Assembly: GCA_013178125.1 (NCBI GenBank)
Contig: JABLXJ010000008.1
Location: 1-64,000, forward strand
Source: Bacillota bacterium
Lineage (GTDB): Bacteria; Bacillota; SHA-98; Ch115; JABLXJ01
DNA length: 64,000 nt
Direction: 5' to 3'
The notes below the pieces were generated by a model. That model had not been told where the DNA came from. It did not search any database and was given only the letters and a program-made list of their open reading frames with translations. The first letter of the stretch is position 1; every line of letters begins with the position of its first letter. Positions 23,730 to 32,557 of this stretch are shown one piece after another. A program made the position numbers and the translations under genes.

Positions 23730-26276
23730 TTATAGGGTTTGCTCAGTCCGTTTTATGATATCATCCTGCAGGACTTTATTGAGATCTACAAAGAACGCGC
23801 TGTAGCCTGCGACGCGCACCACAAGCCCCCTATATTGGTCGGGATTGCGCTGCGCATCCCGCAGGGTCGCAGCCGAGACCACATTGAATTGTATCTGCAT
23901 AACCTTCAACGCCACAAAGGCGCGGAGGAAAGCAGCAAATTTCGCGAGCCCCTCAGGGCCCTCGAGGACCGAGGGCAAGAACTTCTGATTCAGCAGCGTT
24001 CCATTCGACGCCCTCACCTGGTCGATCTTCCCGAGGGACTTCAGGACGGCTGTCGGGCCCTTCCTATCCCTGCCGCGCACCGGCGAGAGGCCTCCATCCG
24101 CCAGTGGCTCGCGCGCAAGCCTGCCGTCGGGCGTGGCTCCAACCTCTTCGCCAAGAGGGACATGGGCTGAAACTGTGTAAAATCCAGGCTGGAACCTCCC
24201 GCCCCTCGGGTTCCTCCCCCTTTCTATACAGCTCGCAAAGATCGATGCCCACCTGGCGGCGAGCAAGTCTACATTATCATCGTCGTTCCCAAACTTTGGC
24301 GCACAATTCAATAAGGTCTCCCTCAAACCATCATACCCCTCAAAATTCCGGTCCAGGGCGTCCAAGACCTCTCTCAAGCTCACCTTGCCTTCCTCAAAGA
24401 TAAGTTGCTTCACCGCCTGGAGGGAATCCGCTACATTTGCGAGGCCGATCCCCTGAATGCCCGAGAAATTATACCGCGCCCCCCCTGCAGTGACGTCCAT
24501 GCCCCTTTCGAGGCAGCCATCCACGAGGCATGAGAGAAGCGGAGTCGGCGCCAACGCCGCATGAGCTAGATCGACAACGTTGCTTGCCTCAATCGCATGG
24601 GATGCAAAATACTCCACCTGTACCATATAGGCCTTTTCGAGGTCCGCAAAACTCTTAAATTCATATGGATCCCCCGTCTTCATCCCAACCTCCTCGCCAG
24701 TTAGGCGGCACCGCCCTCCGCTCATGGCAAGCTCGAGGGCCTTTACCATGTTGAAGAGGGCGATATCGTGGAGACCGTAAGTCTTGCCGGGGATCGAGAC
24801 CTCAACGCAACCAACTATAGCGTAATCCCTGGCATCCGGCAAAGCCACCCCCCTATTCAGGAGGGCCGGGATAACTACCTCGTCATTGTATGCATGGGGC
24901 AGGCCCATCCCTAGGCGGATGACCTCGCATGCCTTCATGAGAAATAGATCCGGGGTTTTCGTATGAAGGCGCACCGCGATATTGGGCTGGGGAAGCCCAA
25001 CTCCCGCGGTGGCTTCCAGGCAAAGCAGGGACAGGTCATTCGACGCATCCAGGCCGCCGCAGGTTTGCCCGCCTATGGTTACCGTAGGGTTTACAGGGAA
25101 CCCAGCGAAATGCTTGGCGCTCTCCGTGCTCCTTACCATGATTATCTCATTGCATTTAATCCATAGGCAGGAAAGCAATTCGAGGACCTCCATGCGCGTC
25201 AGGGCGCCGGACCTCAGGTCGGAATCATAGTAGGGGTAAAGCCATTGGTCAAGGCGGCCCAGGGAGATCGAGCTGGCATTTGACTCGCACTGGAGGGCGA
25301 CGTGCGCAAGCCACAGGGCCTGGAGCGCCTCCCTGAAGGTCTGCGCAGGCTGGGCGGGGACACGCTCACATATGTCCGCTATCTCCATAAGCTCCAACCT
25401 GCGCCCCCGGTCGCTTTCGTCTTGTGCCATCTTGCGCGCAAGCTCCGCATACCTGGGGCCAAGCTCGATAGCGGCATCGAGGACAATCAAAGCGGCCTCG
25501 TAAAACAACCTGCGGCTATTATAATCATCTAACTCTGGCTCCAGCTGGACATCCTGGTATGAGCCAGTGCCCAGCCTGACGGCTGATGTCGCCACTTCAT
25601 CCTCACGATCATCCTCACAATCATCCTTACGATCATCCTTACGATCGGGACTTCTAGATTCAGGCCACCTGGACCCCAGATTCCCCCTGAGCCGTAGATT
25701 TATGGCCTCGAGCCTCGCCTCGATCTCATCTCGAATGGCCAGGAAGCCCTGCCTGACCACTCGCGAATAATCCGGGAGAATGTGGCCCTGACCCTTATCG
25801 GTCTGGTTAACCTTGAAAACCCTGGCCCGGCTTGCCTGCTGCGTTGCGGGGGGCATATGAGCTTGAATCCAATCGTTGAGGGTCCGCCCGCGCCAGTAGG
25901 GAAAGATTGCCTCCCGGAGCTCACGCTTGTCCCCTTCGCTGACCCAGAACTTATCCTGGGGCCGGGTCGGAAAGATATCGAGCTCTTCATCGATCCACTC
26001 CACGGCCATCTCGGGGGAAAGGACGCCCATGCGGGGCAGGGCGGTCCGGTTGCCGACGATAAGCTCATCCGGCCAGATTCGAATCTCCATCTCGCGTATC
26101 ACCTTTGCGATCGCCTTCGCCCTTCTCAATATCTCGGTCTCCCCCTCGGTCTCCCTGTAAACGTGGGTGAAAAGGCGCGCCCGCTCGATTGATATCTCGA
26201 GCCGCTGGCTCATGAGCCGCTCTTTGAGCCTGACGATCCTGCCCGAATCTGTGCGGCCTCCCTGCATGAGAATCAT
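23730..26276 (-). CDS. Glycyl radical enzyme (dehydratase/lyase family), substrate unknown
   Basis: About 848 residues. The radical-bearing glycine lies in VVRVAGYSAFFVDL near the C-terminus; the thiyl cysteine and adjacent general base are in AIVGCVEVSIPGKTYGLHD (GCVE). This matches glycerol/diol-dehydratase-like members rather than pyruvate formate-lyase (which has two adjacent Cys). HAYNDEVVIPAL is also conserved. The ATG at 26276 is preferred because GGAGGG lies six bases before it. Residues about 200-230 carry an inserted acidic repeat (DRKDDRKDDCEDDRED) from 12-base DNA repeats. No radical-SAM activase is encoded in the window. It heads an operon with a ROK kinase, dehydrogenase and CUT1 transporter. 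Confidence 0.88.
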   Translation of the reverse strand: MILMQGGRTDSGRIVRLKERLMSQRLEISIERARLFTHVYRETEGETEILRRAKAIAKVIREMEIRIWPDELIVGNRTALPRMGVLSPEMAVEWIDEELDIFPTRPQDKFWVSEGDKRELREAIFPYWRGRTLNDWIQAHMPPATQQASRARVFKVNQTDKGQGHILPDYSRVVRQGFLAIRDEIEARLEAINLRLRGNLGSRWPESRSPDRKDDRKDDCEDDREDEVATSAVRLGTGSYQDVQLEPELDDYNSRRLFYEAALIVLDAAIELGPRYAELARKMAQDESDRGRRLELMEIADICERVPAQPAQTFREALQALWLAHVALQCESNASSISLGRLDQWLYPYYDSDLRSGALTRMEVLELLSCLWIKCNEIIMVRSTESAKHFAGFPVNPTVTIGGQTCGGLDASNDLSLLCLEATAGVGLPQPNIAVRLHTKTPDLFLMKACEVIRLGMGLPHAYNDEVVIPALLNRGVALPDARDYAIVGCVEVSIPGKTYGLHDIALFNMVKALELAMSGGRCRLTGEEVGMKTGDPYEFKSFADLEKAYMVQVEYFASHAIEASNVVDLAHAALAPTPLLSCLVDGCLERGMDVTAGGARYNFSGIQGIGLANVADSLQAVKQLIFEEGKVSLREVLDALDRNFEGYDGLRETLLNCAPKFGNDDDNVDLLAARWASIFASCIERGRNPRGGRFQPGFYTVSAHVPLGEEVGATPDGRLAREPLADGGLSPVRGRDRKGPTAVLKSLGKIDQVRASNGTLLNQKFLPSVLEGPEGLAKFAAFLRAFVALKVMQIQFNVVSAATLRDAQRNPDQYRGLVVRVAGYSAFFVDLNKVLQDDIIKRTEQTL

Positions 26277-26418
26277 CGGCATCCCTCCAGATTCCAAAAC
26301 CCTCGGAGCGCTGGGCCAGAGCGCTGAGCTGGACACTCCCCTCCATCGCGTTCAGCCACAACTACCCCTTTCGCCGCAGCTGGCCCCTTACTACGCTGCG
26401 TGGCACTGCTAACCCGGA

Positions 26419-26451
26419 TGCACAAATGTGCATTAATGCAATATCTTGCAT
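26419..26451. promoter_or_regulatory. Two palindromic operator candidates before the glycyl radical enzyme operon
   Basis: TGCACA-AA-TGTGCA (26419-26432) and ATGCAA-TATC-TTGCAT (26436-26451) lie about 150 bases upstream of the first gene of the operon in AT-rich DNA. They are probable regulator sites; the SorC protein of the operon is the natural candidate. Nothing else gene-like is seen from 26452 to 26830. Confidence 0.55.
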
Positions 26452-26839
26452 CAATATATTCTACAATGGTGGCCTCCGTTCCTGCCGGAGAAAAAAAGAA
26501 AATTCGTGCAGCGCATAACCCCAGGGATGAGTCTTGTAATTGCGCCGCTACCTTAGTGCTGGAGCATGTCTACTTCCCTCATCCCGCACCTTATGCGCGC
26601 TACGAAAATTTCTTAGCATGCATAACCCTTAGGAGATTTGACGAAGACGAGTAAAGAGGCTACAATTACCTTAGGAGGAGACTTGAATGAATGAGGGAGG
26701 TGACCTGAATGGATGGGCACCTGCCACTCAAGATGCCACCCAAGAGGGTCGCGCTGTCGACGCACTGCTGTCGTCATACTGAAGATAAAAGTGGTTTGCA
26801 TTGGCCGATGCCCTTACCTGTCGAAAGAGGGTGGTAAGA

Positions 26840-27280
26840 TTGGCGGAGATGGAAATGAAGGTTCTAGGGGTTACCGTGGACCAGAGCGGGGGATTCTCGG
26901 TGCTGCTTTCAGACGCAGAGGAAAAAATGGTCCTGCCGATTGGAATCGGCCCGTTCGAGGCACAGGCTATAGCATTCCCTCTCCATGGTGAAACCCCTCC
27001 CCGTCCTCTGACACACGACTTGATGAAATCTATATTCCAGAGCCTCGATGTCACGCTAACGAAGATCGTGATCACAAATATCAAGGACGGCGTGTTCTAT
27101 GCCGAGGTCTACTTACAGCATAAGGATGACAGGCTCGTAATTGACGCCAGGCCCAGCGATGCAATAGCCCTGGCAGTCAGATATGGAAGCCCGATCTATG
27201 TTGCCCCTAGACTGGTTGAGTTCACCTACAGGTATGAAGATATCATAGCCCCGGGGCAGGGCAGCGGGGATCCAGACTAG
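26840..27280 (+). CDS. Bifunctional nuclease (BFN) domain protein
   Basis: About 146 residues. The BFN (DUF151) domain spans nearly all of it: MKVLGVTVDQSGGFSVLLSD, VLPIGIGPFEAQAIAFPLHG, PRPLTHDLMKSIFQSLDVTL, and DARPSDAIALAVRYGSPIYV. The last motif with DARPSDAIALA is diagnostic of the family. TTG at 26840 is favoured because GAGGGTGG is six bases upstream; the first nearby ATG (26849) has poor spacing. Function in bacteria is not well defined. The ABC exporter genes follow 17 bases later. Confidence 0.85.
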   Translation: MAEMEMKVLGVTVDQSGGFSVLLSDAEEKMVLPIGIGPFEAQAIAFPLHGETPPRPLTHDLMKSIFQSLDVTLTKIVITNIKDGVFYAEVYLQHKDDRLVIDARPSDAIALAVRYGSPIYVAPRLVEFTYRYEDIIAPGQGSGDPD

Positions 27281-27297
27281 TAAAGCTGGACAAGGTC

Positions 27298-28206
27298 ATG
27301 AGCGGAGGCATACAGCCTGTGCAGTCTCTACCTGCAATAGATGTCCTGGACTTGACGAAGAGATTCAATACGGCCTTGGCTGTGGACCGGGTAAGCTTCA
27401 GCTGCCGGCAGGGCGAGATCCTTGGCCTCCTCGGTCCCAATGGCGCCGGCAAGACGACAACACTGAGGATGCTCGCGACAGCCCTGCGGCCGACGAGCGG
27501 CACTGCCAGGATCAACGGATTCGACATCACCACCCGGCCCGAAGAGGTGCGCCGCCGGATCGGTGTCCTTCCTTCAGAGCCGGGTCTTTATGGCCGTCTC
27601 ACGCCACGGGAGATACTACGGTATTTCGGGCAGCTATATGATATGACCCCGGGCGCCATTGAGAGCAGGACCCGCGAACTCCTCTCCATGCTCGGCCTGG
27701 ATGAACATGGAGACCAGCGCACAGAGACCTTCTCCAGGGGCATGCGCCAGAAGGTCTCGATCGCGCGCACGCTTCTCCACGATCCGCCCGTCATATTCCT
27801 TGACGAGCCCACGGCAGGGCTGGATGTGATGTCAGCCCGGGCGATCCATGATTTCATCATACAGTGCAGGGCCGCCGGGAAGAGCATAATTCTATCGACT
27901 CATGTGATGGCCGAGGCTGAGAGGTTATGTGATCGCATTGCTATCATAAACCGTGGGCGCATCATAGCGATCGGGACAATGGAGGAGCTCCGCTCCCTTG
28001 CAGCAAGCCCCTACTCTTACCCTCGCCCTCACCCCCAACCTCACCCGGAAACCCGCCAGGCAGCGGAGCATGGCCATACGCGAGCTGCCGCAGTCAGCCC
28101 CGCCGGCCCCGGTCCGGTCACGCTGGAGGAGATATTCGTCAAGCTGGCCGGGCAGGATCAAGATAAAGGCGAAGATGAAAAGCCAAATAAAAAAGCAAGT
28201 AGGTAA
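27298..28206 (+). CDS. ABC-2 type exporter ATPase (NatA-like)
   Basis: 302 residues. Walker A GPNGAGKTTTLRML (about 50), signature FSRGMRQKVSIARTLLHDPP, Walker B VIFLDEPTAGLD and the switch histidine in ILSTHVMAEAERL. This is the ATP-driven half of a NatAB-like exporter; the permease gene follows 17 bases on. The C-terminal portion from about residue 236 has an inserted low-complexity stretch (PRPHPQPHPET) absent from usual homologues. The exported ion or compound is unknown. Confidence 0.9.
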   Translation: MSGGIQPVQSLPAIDVLDLTKRFNTALAVDRVSFSCRQGEILGLLGPNGAGKTTTLRMLATALRPTSGTARINGFDITTRPEEVRRRIGVLPSEPGLYGRLTPREILRYFGQLYDMTPGAIESRTRELLSMLGLDEHGDQRTETFSRGMRQKVSIARTLLHDPPVIFLDEPTAGLDVMSARAIHDFIIQCRAAGKSIILSTHVMAEAERLCDRIAIINRGRIIAIGTMEELRSLAASPYSYPRPHPQPHPETRQAAEHGHTRAAAVSPAGPGPVTLEEIFVKLAGQDQDKGEDEKPNKKASR

Positions 28207-28223
28207 AGGATGATAGCAGCAAG

Positions 28224-29483
28224 ATGAATTGGAGGCACATACGGAGCGTTTGGTTCAAGGAGATGCTCGACACCATCAGGGACCGGCGCACCCTCCTAGC
28301 GATGGTTGTAATTCCCATGATTCTCATGCCTGCCATGGTAGTGGGCTTTCCAGCGCTTATAGAACGACAGGAGCGGTCTGCGGAGAAAATGGTCTCCCGG
28401 ATCATCATATCCGGCCAGGAAAACGCGCCGGGCCTGGTAGAGGCGGTCAAATCCGCCGGAAACATCGCCGTCGTGATGCCCCCCGGAGATCCCATACAGG
28501 CTTTAAAGTCCGGTAAGGTGCACCTGGTCGTGGAAATCCCGCCTGGCTTCGAGGAACGGGTCGCCCGGGAGGAAACAAAAGATGCAAGCCCGAGCCCAAA
28601 CACGAGCGCGAGCTCGAACCCGAACTCGAACCTGAGCCTGAGGGTCCTCTACGAGGGCACCAGCCGGAACTCTGACCTCGCGAGAACAAGGTTTCTTTCG
28701 GTTTTCAATGCCTATAGCCAGCAGGTCGTTGCGATGAGGCTCGCCCGCCGCAACATCGACCCGGCCATTCTTTCGACCGGCGAGATCGAAACCCAAAACG
28801 TCGCGTCGGAGCAGAAGATGGGCGGCTTCTTCCTGGCGATGATCCTGCCCATGATGATCGGGATATGGGCGGCCGTCGGCGGGATGTATACCGCCATAGA
28901 TGTGGCCGCCGGCGAGAAAGAGCGCGGCACCCTCGAAGCCCTCGTGGTCGCGCCGCCGAGCCGGAGATCGCTGGTATTCGGCAAGTACCTGGCTGTCCTT
29001 ACGGTATCGACGATCACTGTCGTGATAGTAATAGTGAGCATGCTGGCCGCGATCAAGATTGCGGGACCGGCCATGTTTGCCAGGGGCGGGGGGAAAATGG
29101 AGATATCCATCCCACCAGCCTCAGCTGCCCTCATGCTGCTCGGGGCGTTCCTGCTGGCGTCGATCATCAGCGCCCTGGAGATAGCCGTAAGCATCTTCGC
29201 GCGGAGCTTCAAGGAGGCGCAAAACTACATTACGCCCCTCTATATCCTGGTTATGGTGCCGGGCTTCCTCACCCAGTTCACAGTCGGCGGGGGGCAGCAG
29301 CCTGCCCGGTGGACTTTTATTATCCCCGTCCTGAACGCGCTCGAGGTGTTCAAGGAACTCCTCATGGGCACGGTGAACTGGTCGAACATCGGCCTCATGG
29401 CCGCGTCCTCCCTGGCCTACGCGATCATAGCCCTGGAGATCGCAACGCGGGTCTTCAGCCGGGAGGATGTTCTATTCCGGTAA
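28224..29483 (+). CDS. ABC-2 type exporter permease (NatB-like)
   Basis: 419 residues. One N-terminal membrane helix (residues about 20-40) is followed by a large external domain and five to six C-terminal helices. Family landmarks are RRTLLAMVVIPMILMPAMVV near the start, TAIDVAAGEKERGTLEALVV, and PLYILVMVPGFL. The external domain carries a Ser/Asn-rich insert (SPSPNTSASSNPNSNLS, residues about 119-136) encoded by a short repetitive DNA stretch. It partners the NatA-like ATPase encoded upstream. Confidence 0.87.
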   Translation: MNWRHIRSVWFKEMLDTIRDRRTLLAMVVIPMILMPAMVVGFPALIERQERSAEKMVSRIIISGQENAPGLVEAVKSAGNIAVVMPPGDPIQALKSGKVHLVVEIPPGFEERVAREETKDASPSPNTSASSNPNSNLSLRVLYEGTSRNSDLARTRFLSVFNAYSQQVVAMRLARRNIDPAILSTGEIETQNVASEQKMGGFFLAMILPMMIGIWAAVGGMYTAIDVAAGEKERGTLEALVVAPPSRRSLVFGKYLAVLTVSTITVVIVIVSMLAAIKIAGPAMFARGGGKMEISIPPASAALMLLGAFLLASIISALEIAVSIFARSFKEAQNYITPLYILVMVPGFLTQFTVGGGQQPARWTFIIPVLNALEVFKELLMGTVNWSNIGLMAASSLAYAIIALEIATRVFSREDVLFR

Positions 29484-29711
29484 CTCAAAGGTGTTCCGGT
29501 GACCAGTCAGGTGCATTCCGGTGATTCAGGTACATCCCGGTGACTCAGGTGGCTGCCAACCGATCACACCGCCAATCAACCTTCCCATCAACTACCCAGA
29601 GTTACATCCTAATACCCGGGGTTACATCCCAAGATTGCGTCAAAACCATGGATCGAGCAGGCTTAGCCACCGACCAGGAGCCCGACCAGAAGCCCCTCTT
29701 GGGCCAGGCTT

Positions 29712-30875
29712 TTATAAATTCTGCCTCAATATATTTACCAGATCCTCATGCGTCACGTCGCGCGGGTTGGCCTTGGTGGAGCCCGATGGGAGGGCCTCCT
29801 CAGCTATTTTTGCGATATCCTCCTCGACGAGGCCGATCCCGCTCAATTTCCTTGGAATCCCGAGTCTATCCAGGAGGTGCTCTATGAACCGGATCCCGGC
29901 TTCAGCGGGGATACCAGCCGCGCTGGCCGTGCCGGCCTCGCCCGCCCCCAGAGCCGCCGCCACCTCGGCGTATTTACCGGTGACTACCGGGAGGTTGAAC
30001 CTCATGACGCCCGGCAGGAGCACCGCGCAGACAAGGCCATGGGGTTTGTGATACCTGACGCCGATCGGATGGGCAAGGCCGTGGACAGCCCCGAGCCGGG
30101 CGCTGGCGAAGGCCATGCCCGCCATCAGGCTCCCCGTCGCGAGGGCCTCGCGGGCCTCTATGTCACCAGGAACCTCGTAAGCCCTGAGGAGATTCCTGCC
30201 GATGAGCTCGGCCGCCCTGAGCGCGAGCGCGTCCGTTACCGGGCCGGCCCCCTTCGATGTGAAGCCCTCAATGGCCTGGGTCAGGGCGTCCATGCCGCTA
30301 TAAGCTGTGATGTGAGGCGGGAGGGTGAGTGTGAGCTCGGGATCCACCAGCGCCACGTCAGCAAGGAGAAACGGGCTCCTGATGCTCTGTTTCACGAGCT
30401 CTTCAGGGTCGGTCAAAACCGAGTTCATTGTGACCTCAGCGCCGGTCCCGGCCGTCGTAGGGATCGCGATAAATGGGAGACCTTTCTCAACAATCTCCCG
30501 CTCGCCGAGGAAATATTCCTTGACGCTCCCCGGCGCCATGACAAGGCCAGCTACTACCTTCCCTACATCAATGGCGCTGCCGCCGCCGATGCTTATCACA
30601 AGGTCGCAATGGTGTCTCCTGGCCTCCTCGATACCGAGCTCAACTGTCCTGATCGATGGCTCGGCCTCAACCTTATTAAACAGCACAACCTCAACGCCTT
30701 TACATTGCAAGGGGCTTATGACCTTATCGAGGACGCCGAGACGCTTGAGAGACGACATCCCCGTCACGAGCAGCGCCTTGCGGCCAAGCCGGGCGGCCTC
30801 GCCGCTCAATTGAGATATACTCCCTCTTCCATATATGATCCTTCCCGCAGTCTGGAACGTGTGAATGTGTCCCAC
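29712..30875 (-). CDS. Iron-containing alcohol dehydrogenase
   Basis: 387 residues starting at GTG. The NAD(P) phosphate-binding motif GGGSAIDVGKVVAGL is at about 97; the metal ligands are Asp in LLADVALVDPEL and the histidines of the signature GAVHGLAHPIGVRYHKPHGL. A PTTAGTGAEVT motif is also present. It interconverts an alcohol and an aldehyde or ketone. The ribosome site GGAGGAAT is 11 bases upstream. A long antisense frame here is a shadow. It stands alone between the exporter and the second polyol locus, converging with the exporter genes. Confidence 0.9.
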   Translation of the reverse strand: MGHIHTFQTAGRIIYGRGSISQLSGEAARLGRKALLVTGMSSLKRLGVLDKVISPLQCKGVEVVLFNKVEAEPSIRTVELGIEEARRHHCDLVISIGGGSAIDVGKVVAGLVMAPGSVKEYFLGEREIVEKGLPFIAIPTTAGTGAEVTMNSVLTDPEELVKQSIRSPFLLADVALVDPELTLTLPPHITAYSGMDALTQAIEGFTSKGAGPVTDALALRAAELIGRNLLRAYEVPGDIEAREALATGSLMAGMAFASARLGAVHGLAHPIGVRYHKPHGLVCAVLLPGVMRFNLPVVTGKYAEVAAALGAGEAGTASAAGIPAEAGIRFIEHLLDRLGIPRKLSGIGLVEEDIAKIAEEALPSGSTKANPRDVTHEDLVNILRQNL

Positions 30876-31311
30876 TCTTGCTTGATTCCTCCCACCCGGG
30901 GCTCAAATTGCCCAGCTGTTTTATTGGCTAGATATTAGGCAGCTCGCCCTTTCTTAATCTTATTTCTTCTCTTGTCCACTTTATCTTATTTCTTCTTTTG
31001 TCCACTTTCTTCTCTTGTCTACGATCTTACTTCCTCTCTTGTCTACATCTATTACCTGCGTCGCTATGTCAGTGTCAGCACTATACCGACATCTAAGCAT
31101 GAGGGCCCTTAACAAACAATTCCCCATAAAAGAGGGAATTCCTCTATGCAAACCCACTTCTACAAAAAACCATCCCCCAGGCATGAAATATTCCCCTTTT
31201 TCAGGAAGGAATTCAGGAAGAAACATCGAAATGAGCATATGCAAGAGCAATTGTTCAACAGTGGTGCTCATCAATCCTCACAATCAGGATAATCAGGTGG
31301 TTTGTGCATTC
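30876..31311. other. Divergent intergenic region before the second SorC gene
   Basis: 436 bases. 30950-31040 contains imperfect repeats of CTTCTCTTGTC(TA)C. 31110-31220 has repeated GAATTC/AGGAA words (GAGGGAATTCCTCT is close to a palindrome). No gene is supported, though the SorC frame remains open through it. A regulator site is possible at the GGAATTCC element. Confidence 0.4.
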
Positions 31312-32253
31312 ATGGGGTACCTTTGCGAATTGGAGCTAGCCCTCCTGGCCGCGGAGCTCTACTACAGGCAGGGTAAAACACAACAAGAAATCGCCGACCA
31401 GCTCAAACTGAACCGCATCAAGGTCCAGAGGCTGCTCCAGAAGGCCAGGGAGGCCGGCATGGTCAAAATCGAAATCGTATCCCCCTTCCCCGCGTGTGAC
31501 GCCCTTGCGGCAAAGCTCTGCGAGAGGTTTGGCCTCAAGGAGGCGATCATAGTCCCAATCCAATCAGATTCTCAGCCCGTGATCCGCGAGATACTGGGAA
31601 GCGTTGCTGCCGATTACGTTGGGAAGAAAATCACCGACGGCCAGATTATAGGCTTGGGCTGGGGTCGGACGATCTATGAAGTAGTGAGGTTTTGGAACCC
31701 CCAGATAAAGGCCCGGGTGCAGGTAGTGCCGCTTTTTGGAGGCTTCGGCCAAACGGAGCCCTGTTACCAGGCGAATGAAATGGCGCGCAGGGTTGCCGAG
31801 GCCCTCGGCGGGGAATCCCACCCTCTTTACGCGCCTATCATTGTCGATAACGTAAAGATACGGGACGCCCTGCTTAGCGACCGGACGATAGGCCATGTGT
31901 GCAGGTTGTGGGATAAAGTGGATCTTGCGATTGTAGGCATCGGGTCCTCCCTTGATACGGTGACTGGGCAATTAAATGACTATGTTTCGCAAAACGAGCG
32001 CCAGGAAGTAGAGGCAAAAGGCGTCATAGGGGACATAGCGCTATATTTCTTCGATTCCGCCGGGCGAATTGTGAACGTATCCCTGAACGATAGGTTAGTA
32101 GGCATCAGGTTTGATCAACTCAAGCGAATATCGCTTGTGGTTGGCGTAGCAGGCGGAGAGGAGAAGGTCAGAACTATAGCGGGCGCGCTTAAGACGGGTC
32201 TCATAGACGTTATCGTGAGCGATCAGAGAACGCTTGAAGCTGTAATGACTTAA
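31312..32253 (+). CDS. SorC-family sugar-responsive regulator (second copy)
   Basis: About 313 residues. HTH: AAELYYRQGKTQQEIADQLK then LNRIKVQRLLQKAREAGMVK. Effector domain: GQIIGLGWGRTIYEVVRFW, PLFGGFGQTEPCYQANEMAR, VDLAIVGIGSSLDTVTGQLN, and GVAGGEEKVRTIAGALKTGL. The ATG at 31312 gives the standard SorC N-terminus; AGGTGG lies 12 bases upstream. A start at 31231 with AGGAAG cannot be excluded. It is a paralogue of the regulator at 16498-17487 and probably governs the polyol transporter downstream. Confidence 0.85.
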   Translation: MGYLCELELALLAAELYYRQGKTQQEIADQLKLNRIKVQRLLQKAREAGMVKIEIVSPFPACDALAAKLCERFGLKEAIIVPIQSDSQPVIREILGSVAADYVGKKITDGQIIGLGWGRTIYEVVRFWNPQIKARVQVVPLFGGFGQTEPCYQANEMARRVAEALGGESHPLYAPIIVDNVKIRDALLSDRTIGHVCRLWDKVDLAIVGIGSSLDTVTGQLNDYVSQNERQEVEAKGVIGDIALYFFDSAGRIVNVSLNDRLVGIRFDQLKRISLVVGVAGGEEKVRTIAGALKTGLIDVIVSDQRTLEAVMT

Positions 32254-32275
32254 CTATAATTTTATAAAAAGGAGC

Positions 32276-32374
32276 GATCCCCAGGATGTCGCCGTCGTCT
32301 ACCTAGCCTAGGACGCCTCATCCTTTACGACGGGGCACGTTCTGGTGGTCGATGGAGGATATACCGTATGGTAA
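32276..32374 (+). pseudogene. C-terminal remnant of a short-chain dehydrogenase (SDR)
   Basis: In one frame the sequence reads DPQDVAVVYLA, a stop (TAG, 32309-32311), then DASSFTTGHVLVVDGGYTVW and TAA. This is the conserved SDR C-terminus (normally DVA..V.FLASD.AS..TG..l.VDGGy). The TAG replaces the expected Ser codon (TCG to TAG is one change). The catalytic YxxxK and the cofactor region are gone. A dehydrogenase gene once stood between the SorC and DeoR genes, consistent with a polyol oxidation locus. Confidence 0.85.
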
Positions 32375-32557
32375 TTGTTTATAATTTATAATTTATGGTT
32401 AACCTTGATTAATTTTAAAAGGAATTTTCGCAAACATATCGAATATGTACATTATTATAAGGATATGCAGTATTCGATCGTATCGCCCGGATCGAACCGG
32501 TATCCGGCCGTGGACGGGACCGCGGCTAATAACTCGATGAAAGTGGGATAACGTTTT

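Noticed and set aside
26400-26654. 84-codon frame upstream of the BFN gene
   Set aside because: It has no ribosome site or motif and overlaps the palindromic operator candidates.
29748-30938. 396-codon plus-strand frame over the Fe-alcohol dehydrogenase
   Set aside because: The minus-strand gene has all family motifs; this frame has none.
31015-31311. N-terminal extension of the SorC protein from 31015
   Set aside because: The extension is low-complexity, unlike any SorC N-terminus, and overlaps repeat-rich intergenic DNA.
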